A stretch of DNA of 64,000 nt from Stichopus chloronotus (taxonomy: Eukaryota > Echinodermata > Holothuroidea > Aspidochirotida > Stichopodidae), in the NCBI GenBank assembly GCA_021234535.1, contig CM037839.1:27791475-27855474 (forward strand). Reading direction: 5' to 3'. Below the pieces are notes generated by a model that was not told the origin of the DNA, searched no databases, and saw only the letters and a list, made by a program, of their open reading frames with translations. Made by a program: the position numbers and the translations under genes. Below are positions 49,301 to 59,400 of this stretch, one piece after another. The stretch's first letter is position 1, and the number at the start of each line of letters is the position of its first letter.

Positions 49301-50547
49301 ACTTGTTATGGACATGAAAGAATACAACCAGCCATACTTTTCCATTCACTAGTCTCAAGTAGGCCTACAAATGAATTTGGCTAAGTCAACCATAACTTTC
49401 AACACGCACTGCTGCTTCCATTAAAAACACACAATGCAGATACACAGCAAATTACTACTGGACATCAGCCTTTTACACTGTAAGTTTGTAACGTATCCCT
49501 GTACCTTCTACCTTTCAAATCTAAAATAAAATTTCAATATTTACCTACATTTTAAAATACACACCACCTCTCAGTACTAATTCAGAATCAGTGACCGGAA
49601 GTGACATATTCTTGCTAAAATCCTTGTTTTTGCTTAATTTCACCCTAACCTTAATCCTTACTCTCAATTTCAACCATGATTGGTGGTTATTTAGGTTAAA
49701 GCTATGCCTAAATAGCTTTTTACACCTTCAACGTGGTTTGTTCTAATCAAATATTAAATCCTAACCATCATCAATAACCTTGACTGGTGGTCACTGATTC
49801 TAAATTAGAGCCCACGTCTCCCAAACTAAGAGTAAGACACTAATATTTCCCGGACATTTGTACTCTTGGCAGAATGACAGGGCATTTACTTTGACTAAGT
49901 TTAAAGGCTGTATTGCATCACCCTAAGCTTTATTTTTACCTCCCTGAAAGGAAAATTCTCAACTGGTTCTAAGTTACAGTACTCTTAGATTCCAGCAAAT
50001 TCGAAAAATGCAGAGCAGCTCATATTACACAGGGTACACAGGGATCCATTGTTTTGATTACACATGTGGAGGAATGTAAGACTGAGGGAGGGACTAGAGG
50101 TAGGTGGTTGGGAGAATTGAAACTGTCTGGGGTGATGCATTACAGCCTTTAAGGATAGGCTATGCCTAGCCTATTTTTTTGCCCTATCTATCTTCAATGA
50201 TTCTACAGAACTATGTTGCTGTTTGCCTAGGGTAGACCTACATTAAATTGCAATGTAATAGTTATACTTTCAGGCAAATGGCATGCCGTGAACAGTACGT
50301 AAGAATAAGGCTAGGCCTCGCCTGAGGCCTAACACATTTTCTTGGAAATCCCTCGGAAGCGTCAACATTAATTCCACGTTATCCTAACACGAAATACGTC
50401 CTACATAAACGACATCGTAATAGCCTAGTGTTATGAATATTCCCAACGAACTACAGGACACAAAAGGTGGTAGCAACTTACCGTCGAGTTCTCATCGATT
50501 TCGACCTTAAAGGTCTGCTGTTGTAAAGTTTTCAATGTTATCAACAT
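40387..50547 (-). CDS. RAD23: RAD23 ubiquitin-receptor / nucleotide excision repair protein
   Basis: Seven exons on the minus strand: 50547-50482, 46614-46536, 46040-45961, 45753-45337, 44918-44664, 41280-41041 and 40500-40387. All have GT-AG junctions and matched phases, for 416 residues (human RAD23B has 409). Residues 1-75 are a ubiquitin-like domain starting [13 protein letters not shown], which docks on the proteasome. Residues 174-214 are UBA1 ([24 protein letters not shown]). Residues 258-314 are the XPC-binding region ([13 protein letters not shown]). Residues 366-416 are UBA2 ([20 protein letters not shown]). Known role: shuttling ubiquitinated proteins to the proteasome and stabilising XPC in DNA repair. 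The linkers are Ser/Thr/Ala- and Gly-rich, as is usual. The gene looks intact. After UBA1 it has EIP where I remember GIP in vertebrates. Confidence 0.97.
41770..41940. repeat. Diverged dispersed repeat in RAD23 intron
   Basis: Shared words (CAGTAATCTGTC, AAGCAAACACAAT, ATCTGCTAC, GTTGCAGAA, GTTGCCA, AGTCTGG) match the block at 5900-6090 and 10400-10590 in the same order. It is a third, older copy of part of the duplicated segment and suggests a mobile origin for that sequence. Confidence 0.55.
41981..42348. mobile_element. piggyBac-type MITE, sister of 14636-15001
   Basis: The ends are AGGGGCTCATTGAGTTG and CGACTCAATGAGTCTCT, with TTAA at 41977-41980 and 42349-42352. The interior aligns to the 14636-15001 copy along its whole length with scattered changes. 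It is inserted in the RAD23 intron downstream of the XPC-binding exon. Confidence 0.87.
43015..43085. repeat. Single GGTCA-family fragment
   Basis: GGGGGTCAAAGGTCATTTGA and the following text match the GGTCA repeat family at 51440-52520. It lies in a RAD23 intron. Confidence 0.55.
46788..48010 (+). pseudogene. Decayed LINE reverse-transcriptase fragment
   Basis: Broken frames in the order of a CR1/Jockey-type [20 protein letters not shown] (46803 on), FNANKCK then [10 protein letters not shown] (47290-47380), [12 protein letters not shown] (47430-47470), [20 protein letters not shown] (47547-47610) and [16 protein letters not shown] (47915-47965). Stops and frameshifts lie between the pieces. 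The catalytic middle of the reverse transcriptase is missing. It lies in RAD23 intron 1, antisense to that gene, and is certainly inactive. Confidence 0.8.
48760..48899 (-). mobile_element. Fragment of the TAGGGTTGGGCGGTA MITE family
   Basis: It ends ATACCGCCCAACCCTA, the right terminal repeat of the family at 16380-17024. GGTACTG-rich text precedes it. No left end or target duplication was found, so it is a fragment. Confidence 0.6.
49577..49808. mobile_element. Small MITE, 20-bp inverted ends
   Basis: CTAATTCAGAATCAGTGACC and its near-exact complement GGTCACTGATTCTAAATTAG frame a 232-bp AT-rich segment. There is one mismatch between the ends. I could not assign a target duplication or superfamily. 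It lies in RAD23 intron 1. Confidence 0.65.
49905..50148. mobile_element. piggyBac-type MITE with TTAA ends
   Basis: AGGCTGTATTGCATCACCC and GGGGTGATGCATTACAGCCT are inverted ends flanked by TTAA at 49901-49904 and 50149-50152. At 244 bp it is a different family from the two AGGGRCTCATTGAG elements. It lies in RAD23 intron 1, about 330 bp downstream of the first coding exon. Confidence 0.8.
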
Positions 50548-50760
50548 TTCAAAAAGTGATGGCAACTTTCTGCTCGGCAGCAAGCTCGAAAAGTACCTCA
50601 AATGCTTCAGTCAAGATGTAGCTCACGGACTACGGCCGAGCTTTGACAACATTACTTGCAGTAAATTCTCTACGGTAACGTACAATGTACCGGACCGTAC
50701 GTATACGAGGTAACAATTGATCACAGTTTACATGAGGAGGTCGTGAGAAAGTTCTTGTAA
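50548..50760 (-). promoter_or_regulatory. RAD23 5' flank / presumed promoter
   Basis: This stretch directly precedes the RAD23 ATG on the minus strand and must hold at least the 5' UTR. It has more CpG than its surroundings. I see no convincing TATA box, so the start site is not placed. Confidence 0.3.
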
Positions 50761-51439
50761 AAACTAGGAAAGTTTGTAAGGTATGTTTTTAGGAAAATAT
50801 AGTTTCCTTTATCCATGTCGTTTTTTATCCTTTTCATGTTTTATCAACAAATCATTGGAGTTTCACAAATATTGTATGGTTACAACAGTATACCGTACTC
50901 ATTTGGCCTTCTAAGCTTGATGTTTGTCATGGATGGCGAACAATGTCAAAAATTTCATGCGACCTCCCGACAGTTATATACTACGTAAGCGGTTCGAAAA
51001 CTTCACTGCGATTTTATAGAAGAGCTCGTGAAAAAGCTATTAAGTAAGTCTCCATTAAATATTAGTTGGTTATATCCGAAACAACCTGCATTAGTTTTGC
51101 AAACTGCAAGTTTTATATATCTCATGATTGTATACTGAACGATAAAGCAAAAGGGGTAAACTAAAATGGATACACAGAAGATAGATAAGTATAAACACAT
51201 CGAAATAATCGCAGGCTAATTTGTTTAGCTTCTTCCTGGACGTCATTGTAAGACCATGACGATTTATCAGAGAAAGGAAACTTTTTTAACCAGAAAGTGT
51301 TGTCTGCATAAAAGGAAAAAATAGAAGAAAGAGAGGGACATGGGAAAGGAAAGTGTTGAAAAATGGAAAAGAAAAATGAAGGAGAGCAAATACTTTTACT
51401 TCCATCAAAACCAGCAGGGACTTTTTTTTAACATGGCCA

Positions 51440-52520
51440 ATCCACATGTAACGTGTAGGTGTACCTATTGAGTACAAGAAGCCTGGTGTTTTGGACGGAT
51501 ATCAAAAGTCATTGGGGTCAACAGGGGTCATATTGAGAAAACCGTGTAAACACAATATCTCAAGAAGGAAAGCTTGTACAGATCTCATATTTGGTATTTA
51601 GGCGTACTGTACTGAGTACAAGAAGTTCATTGTTTTTTGGTGTGGATCAAAGGTCATTTGGGTCAACTAGAGTCAAATTGTTGGTTGAACACAACATCTC
51701 AAGAAATGAAGCTTGGACAGATCTCATATCTAGTGTGTAGATGTACCTTATTGTGCACAAAAAACCTAGTGTTTCTGGTTGATGTCGAAAGTCATAAGGG
51801 GTCAAAAGGGGTCACATTGTGAAAAACGTGTAAACATGATATCTCAAGAAGGAAATTTTGGACAGATCTCATATTTGGTACGAAGGTGTTCCTTGCTGAG
51901 CATACGAGGTCTTTTGTTCTTTGTTTTGGTGGAGGTCAGAGGTCATTTAGGTCAGCAGGGTTCAAATTTTAAAAACATTGTAAACACAATATTTCAAGAA
52001 GGGAAGCTTGGACAAATCTCATATTTTGTACATAGGTGTACCTTATTGAGTACAAGAAGCCTATTGTTTGGGGGAGAGGTCAAAGGTCATTTGGGATCAA
52101 CAAGCGTCAAATTTGTGAAAAACCTTGTCAACACGGTATCTCAAGAAGGAAAGCTTGGACTAATCCCATATTTGATATGTAGGTGTACTTTACTGAGTTC
52201 AAGAAGCCTATTGTTTTTTTGTTTTTGGTGGAGGTCATAGGTCATTTGGGGTCAACAAGGGTTAAATTTTTAAAACCTTGTAAACACAATATATCAAGAA
52301 AGAAAGCTTGCACAAATTTCATATTTGTATGTAAGTGAACCTTATTGAGTACAAGAAGCCTATCGTTTTTGGTAGAGGCCAATGGACATTTAAGTCAACA
52401 TAGGTCAAATTGTGAAAACAATCTAAACACGATATCTCAAGAAGGAAGGGTTCGAGCCTGTTTGTTTGCTTCAGGTGAAAAGTCGTTTGGGATCAGCTTG
52501 TCTCCACCTTACTGCTATAT
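51440..52520. repeat. GGTCA-rich minisatellite, about seven units of 145-150 bp
   Basis: Each unit carries TATTGAGTACAAGAAGCC, a GTCAAAGGTCATTTGGGGTC block, GTAAACACAATATCTCAAGA and GCTTGGACAGATCTCATATT. Anchors fall at about 51469, 51613, 51753, 51896, 52046, 52195 and 52346. One unit contains a perfect AGGTCAAAGGTCA (52077-52089). The open frame at 51779-52240 is an artefact of the repeat. Confidence 0.9.
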
Positions 52521-53434
52521 GCTACATTCAGAATGCTCATAGTTGAATCATTGAAACCACAATGCCTTTGACCTTATAGTTAATAGAGTTTTTCCCACTC
52601 CAATGCAGATTATGTAGTCTATTTGGGTCATTTCTAAACAGATGTTGGGCATATTTGTCCTTCAGTTTAGAAATCCTTGACTATGCAGTACATCTCATAC
52701 CCCCGTTAATTCGTTCGTTAACCCTGAAAATCCGTCAGAATTGTATTTAATATCTATTGCCATTTTTGAGATGTGGTTTTCGAAGTTTGATTAAATGCAG
52801 AACTGGTGATTTAGAGTGTTGCACAGTGTCAGAATATATTTCTTTTGTGAGGCCTTATATTATTATCTTAATTACTTGATTACTGGGTTACACTTTGGTA
52901 AGTGATACCAATATTTTTAGAGAAAAAGTACATACTTTAAAAATAAAAACCCACAGGGCATATAAAATTCTCAAGTGTAATTGAAATAAATATTAAGTTT
53001 AAATAAAGGATAACGTAAAGCACATAGGGTGAGTCACTCCCTGGACATCACAAACTTGGTTACAGGTGAGTTTTCAACCTCACCTCCAGAAATTTTGATA
53101 ATTGAGATGCAAAATGGTGCCACTTAGAAGTGATTTTTGTTCTATTTCAAATGTCAGTTGCCTATTGCCCTTTTTTGGCGGAACCAAGTTTTTTTTCAAG
53201 AGGGATGTCAGTATATTGTATGGTACGTTTTTAGGGGAGTGCCTCATTCGGTTGGCAGGGCCTGGCACTCTAAAACCGCACTTGGAAAACACTGCTTTAA
53301 TAAACATCTGCTAAGGTGTAACGGTATTGGCCTATCACACGAATTAGAAGAGATTACTGTGCTGTATCCCAGAGTAGTTCTATGTCTTCTCTTTGTATAA
53401 GTTTATCATTGTCTAGAGATACATTTACAGATAA

Positions 53435-53600
53435 GATTTAAGAAAACACAATGTAATCACGATTGCAATCATGATCACATTACAATGTAATTGTAATCGC
53501 AATCGATTACTTTTAGTTTAGGTGTCATATAGTAATCATAATCGTAATCTTCAAAAATCTGAAGTAATTACAATCGTAATAGATCACATTCAGATGTAAT
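53435..53600. repeat. Degenerate TAATCGNAATC repeat
   Basis: Many variants of GTAATCGTAATC and its complement GATTACAATTAC occur in both orientations. It is probably the core of a decayed foldback element, with no clear ends. Confidence 0.5.
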
Positions 53601-53710
53601 CTCCCCAAGCGTGGTTGAGGGGCATGTGATGACGCACGATCGTTCTCTTGTAGGATTTCGGATATCATTTCCCCTCCTCGTACTGGAAAAAAAAGAAGGT
53701 AGAACTAGCC

Positions 53711-53760
53711 AACACACACACACCCACACACACACACACCCTCACACACACACACACACA
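53711..53760. repeat. (CA)n microsatellite
   Basis: A CACACA run is interrupted by two CC steps. The His-Thr frame over it is an artefact. Confidence 0.95.
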
Positions 53761-54308
53761 ATTGCTTTTGTCAATGCGGTGTTAACGATTATATAAGATT
53801 TTGGAAAAGAAAAAAAAAGATCGAGTTACTTGAAGGGAGGGTGCCTTTAATGGACGGTTACAGTACACTGAGAAATAGTGTCCTGGAAACTACGCCCACG
53901 GCCACCATCGGTTCCGCCATCCTTTTAGGCACCATCCTTTTAGGCGAAGGGTGATGCCCCATCCCCCATCCTCCTCATGTGTATCTGTGGACTGACTGGT
54001 TTGAAATCCTGTCCTTAGCCCCAGGGTAGACACACTCCCCGCTCAACCTCTTCCACAGGACGGCGGTCAAGAATAGGGACGATAGGTAGTCGATTTTACC
54101 ATCTCACAAAAAACCTGGCTGGCTTCGCCGCTGATTCATTCGAAAATCCAGGTTAATCAGTCCATAAAATTGGATTACCGGTTGATGAACCTGGATTTTC
54201 TATTTAGGGCACAATTAGGATCGCCATAAATGGGCTTCCATGATTCGAAAGTCCAACGCGATGGTAAATGTAACAGCCACAGCTATGTGTATAAACTAAC
54301 GGTTCTGG

Positions 54309-55257
54309 CTATTCGCCCAAACATGTTCGTGCGAATAATTGTGATAATTCGCCCGAACGTCATCAGACCAACAAGGAATTGAAGTCGATACAACCAATCA
54401 GAGACACGGGTGTCAATTTTAACTTGTGTGAGCAAAGCATGCACTTGCATTATTGCAACGACCGGTGCCCTGTATAAGGAGCTGCTGGACGGATGAAAAG
54501 ATTTGAATTTTAACGACGATCAAGCATATGAGAATTACTTGCCAAAATAAACGTTCTCTGAGTGTCCAGCATTATACAAAACAGATAATGTGATTCATTT
54601 ATCATGGAAAATACAAGCGTAAATACAAGCGTATGTCTACGATATCAAACGTTTCCAGCACCATATAGGAAAGAGGAAAAAATCTGACTTTAGGTGAGTG
54701 TGTGTGTGTGTGGGGGGGGGGGGGGATTCTTGGCCCTGCTTCCATAAGTTATGTCACTATTCCAGGAAGGGGAGGCATATAAATGCCTAGTAATTGATCC
54801 AGGACTAGCACGTGTGTGAAAGTGAAGGTCCGTCAGAATTGGTTTCATTACGTCACCAGGTCACGAAGGTACACGTGTATGTTCTAATGTCTCCTTCAGT
54901 TTGGTCCAATAGCAACTGAAGTTCGTGCAAATACTACTGTTTATAAGCACGTCCACGTTACAAGCGAATAGCCACTCATATAATAGATGACTATTTTCAC
55001 CTATCGGGCAAATAGGCTATCCAGACGAACAAGTTCGTGCAAATAATACTTGTTTGCACGAACGTGGGCGAATAGACACTCATACACTGACTGTCTATTC
55101 ACACAGAAAAGTTTGGGTGAATAAGCAAGCTAATCCGCACATACACGGGCGAATAGACACTGTCTATTGACACGAACACGTTTGTGCGAATAATGATGGT
55201 TATTTGTCCATGGTCGTGCGAATAAGCTTCCTTACTCGCCTGAGTTCGGGCGAATAG
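54309..55257. mobile_element. Palindrome-rich element with ATTCGCCCGAAC motifs
   Basis: It begins CTATTCGCCCAAAC and ends GTTCGGGCGAATAG, an inverted pair. Inside, the motifs GGGCGAATAGACACT and CGTTCGTGCGAATAAT recur many times in both orientations, mostly at 54300-54370 and 54950-55257. A TG run followed by a G run lies at 54697-54725. I find no target duplication. It is called an element from its symmetric layout only. Confidence 0.5.
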
Positions 55258-55317
55258 ACTCAACGTATACTAATGTAGAGATCAGTAGCTGCTTTGCCGA
55301 ATAGCAGAGACTATCTG

Positions 55318-56233
55318 TATGGAACGCCAAAAGCTAAAACCGGTAGCGGCGTGATTTTAAGTGGTAGCGACGTAAATGAAAAAGTAGGATGTGAGATGAC
55401 ACAGTAGCCATGTAAAACCAAGTAGCAGTCATGTAAAATGAAGAATTAGCGATGTAAAATGAATATAGTAGCAATGGAAATGGAATAGTAGCGATGGAAA
55501 ATGAAGTAGTAGCAGCGTAATTTCAAAAAGTAGAGTGGTTTGAAGTAGCAGTAGCGTGATTTGCAACGGTAGCAGCGTGGTTTGAAACTGTGGCCATGTA
55601 AAATGGAATGGTAGTTCAATTGTCGCTCCTCCAGAACCTTATAGGCGCTATCTGGATTGAAAGTAATATATTTATCAGCATGTTTATCCTCTGCCTAACT
55701 TGATTACACCTTAGTCCAGGCTAATAAGTCTAACATATAAACATTAGGCCTCTAGGCCTAGGTTACTTAACTTGGGCCAGCCAAAATTAAAGCTCAATTG
55801 AGCGTCGTTTTTGTTCTTAAGTGACAGATCACCTTTCGTTATAAAGCAGAAAATATTTATGCCGGTAAAGCCGTGTGTTAGGGTTTTGCCTAAAGTTACT
55901 CACGTATTCTAAAATAATTAATGAAATAGCTCTAGGCCTAACTAGTTTAAGTTTAATTTTACCTGGCTTGAGCGTAATACTAGCAAGTATGTCAACGTTC
56001 GTTACTTAGGCAACACCCAGCGACAACTTTCTAAAGAGCGCCATTGATTGAAGTTACGCTACCAACATTTCATTGCTACCGTTGCAAATCACGCTGCTAC
56101 TTCTTCGTTTAACATCGCTACTACTTCAGTTGAGATGGCCACTACTTGTTTTACATGTTATTCCCTCATTTTATATGGCAACTACTTTATTGTACACCGC
56201 TACTGATTCGTTTTGGTCTTTTGGCGTTCCATA
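55318..56233. mobile_element. 916-bp MITE next to the LSM1 start, 6-bp duplication
   Basis: The ends are perfect 16-bp inverted repeats, TATGGAACGCCAAAAG and CTTTTGGCGTTCCATA. The flanks are TATCTG at 55312-55317 and 56234-56239, exact. Next to each end lies a stretch of degenerate units like GTAGCGATGTAAAATGAA, in opposite orientations on the two sides, so most of the element could fold back. There is no transposase. A 6-bp duplication fits few superfamilies, so I leave it unclassified. It ends 171 bp before the LSM1 ATG. Confidence 0.85.
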
Positions 56234-56404
56234 TATCTGAAGTGACAGCTCGTTCTCACAGTACTCGTACTCGATAGTCTAGTCAGGCTATAGCTAGGCA
56301 AGCTACGCTTGTGCGGTTCTTTTGAGGTAACGTAGCATAATAAATTAGGCAGTACATGAACAAGTGAACTAGTACTGTACTGTAGAAGTAATGAACGTGA
56401 TGAG

Positions 56405-59400
56405 ATGGAAGGACTGGATTACTTGCCAGGAACTGCAAGCCTTTTGGAGGAGATAGACAGTTACGATTATACATAATTTAACGATTATACATAATTTAAT
56501 GTGTCTTTTAAGTGTTCATTTTGTGAAAAAAATTATTATAAAATTAAACGAAGTTATTCACATATACTTTGTATCTCTTACTCAGTTTGTTGGGGCCAAA
56601 CTGAGCTAGCCTAACCTCAGGCCGATCTAGCCAGCGCACTAACTCAATTCAGTATTCTAACGGTGCAACTTAGTGGAAGGACAGGCCTATACTGGTTATA
56701 GCCTAGTACTTTAGTATATAGTACATCCACCAAACTGAAGAATTTACTGTCATTTTCCTTCACTGAAAGACATAGTCCGTTCATGTAGCATGGAGGGCTG
56801 GTATTTGCCGCACTTAGCAAGTTATAATGAATACTGACTTAACCAGTTAACCAAAATCCGTATTGAGTGTTACCAAAATAATCTCCACTTCTTTCTCTTC
56901 AAGTTGATGTAAAATATGTGAGAAATGGTCGAAAAATTCTGCAGTTATATCATAATAAACAAGGAGTGTTTTTATTCTTCAACTTCTACTTTGTCGCCGT
57001 TATTGACGCACATGTAATTAAACCAGAACTGCAAAGAAATTTGTCAGGTCATATAGCCTAACGTTATATGAAAATGTACACAACACTTTGGTGAACAGAC
57101 GACAGCAGCTGATTGAAGCAGCTTCACTAGCCGGACCTGGAAATATTCATCAATGAACAACACTCACTCTGAAATTTATAAAAGGCCAAAACAGAAGAAA
57201 AACAGTCGATATAGTGTAAGTTTTATAATAAATTCGGGTTTAAATCATACCTCGAATGGATTCATTGTGACGGCAAACAAGGTGAGCTCTGATTCTGACG
57301 TTCGAAAGTGTAGGCTATTGCGTTGCTACGGTGATATGGAATGATAAGTGTTAGGATAGTTAAACAAGACGTGCGTCAACTTCGGGTCCTTGACGATACA
57401 ACCTCATGTGTACATTTAAAAATAAAGAAAAGGTTAAGATCAAACATCATCTTATCTTTTCGGTTTTTCAGGACATATGCAATCACTTTAATAAAGAGAT
57501 CAGTGGTGTAGCCTACATTAAAGACAGCTTCGAATTTGAGTCAATTGGCTAGGCCTAAGTCTCACTACTTACTCAGCCATTTGAACACAGAAGCTGCGTC
57601 TGGGCCAGTAACAAGAGAAGTTTGACAATAGTGTCAGCATCCGGGGCAATTGTCTCAAATCTCCATTTATAGAGCCGGACTAGCAAATGAGAAGTTATGG
57701 CACAATTAAGGTATTCTAGAAGTCGTACCATCTGAAAAAGCTTGCCAACTTTGACTTGCTTCCCATTAGTGTTGCATCCATGGTTTAGGCTATTGTTTCA
57801 TTAATTACAGAGTTTTTAATTCCCATTTAGTACCAAACTTTTGTCCCGGTCAGGAGCAAGAAGAGACTGAATAGTAGAGTCGGTGTCCATGTCAATAGAC
57901 ACCACCATTTTCAAATCATCATTTTGACCACTAAGTGGGACTGTTCATTACACTTTTTGTCGCTAGCTTGTTCATGGGTAGTTGCTGTAGGTTTATGCAT
58001 AGGATGTCTTTAGAAGGTCACTCTTCATATAATGATTGTCATGCTAATGTTAGTGAGATGCATAAATTTGGCATGTTTACACTGTATCGTTAACTCACGT
58101 AAATGTTGGATGAAATGACAGATTTCGAGGTACAATTCCTACCAGATTGGGTCAAGTCACCAGTAGTATGGAACTTCAGACTTGCTAAAACAAGATTATT
58201 GGATTTATGGGGATTTTGAAATTCCGTCAGTTGGAAATTCCAAACTTCTATGTTAGATGTGCAAAGTTTTGTACATCCATGCTTCTAAGACATATTTGGT
58301 CTAGGTTGGCCTTACAACTTTTGGTCAGGAAGACTTTTCGTGCAACTTGCAAGCCATCTTTATGACTGCAGGCTAGGTGGATTGCTTGGGAGTGGGAAAT
58401 TCCATTCCCTCGCAAATGTCTTTCCCTTTCTTCACAAGTGTCCTGCAACTTGCAAGACATAACAAAGCTTGCCTAACCTAGGACATATTTGGTAGGCTTT
58501 ACCTGACTGAACTTTTTCTTGTCCATGAGGTCTGCAAACAAGAAATAAAAAGAAGGTCTATTCAAAGAAAAATGTGAAATCCAGTGTTTCACAGATTCAT
58601 GTTGCGCTGATTGTTGAAGCTACAGACTAGTGAAAGCTGCATATAATCATAATGAGCATAAATTCACAAAACAACTTCAAATTGATTTTAAAAGAAAGGT
58701 TTTAATTCCAATAAAAAAACTGCAAAAGTTGGCAGATGGGAAAACAACAAGAATATGATGTTATGTCGTCTTCTAGATTTTGTCGCTTTAGCAGTGGAAA
58801 AAAAAAAGGACTTAGAATGTTACCTAGAGAGCTACAGTATCTACTATCAATCAGTAAGATGATTTGAAGTTTGACCTGCTAGAAAAATATAGACAAAATA
58901 AACATTTTGGTGTACTGCTTTAGACGTTAGATATTACAGTATGTGCAACTGTGGTATATTCTTCCATCTGTAAAGCACCACTGTCTGCACCACTGTCCAT
59001 GGGAATCTGCTCTTGTGTGGCTGGAATGGTGCTATACAAATCCGTTTGTTATTAAATATTATCATTACATGACTGTAGTTTATGATTGAGCAGGTCCTGT
59101 AACTGACTTTAACTACCATGTTAGGAAAGAATGAACGTTGGAATGTATTAGTTAACTTACATTGTTTGAAAAATTGCAAAATGCATGGGCCATCTGTATC
59201 TGCATCCTTTTAGTGCAGCTGGGCAATAATGCTAAAATCTTTTCACGCTTTCCAATCGGGTATGTGGCCCTTAAAAACATTTACAGTGCTTGTTAAATAG
59301 TAGTAACCAGAAGTCTTCTTCAATATCAACAACTCTTTGTGAATAGAAAAACGTCCTCAGGTGAAGTCTAGACAACTGCTTGTAGACTTTTAAGAGGATT

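Noticed and set aside
51779..52240. 153-codon frame in the intergenic region
   Set aside because: It is produced by the GGTCA minisatellite; repeated text gives repeated residues.
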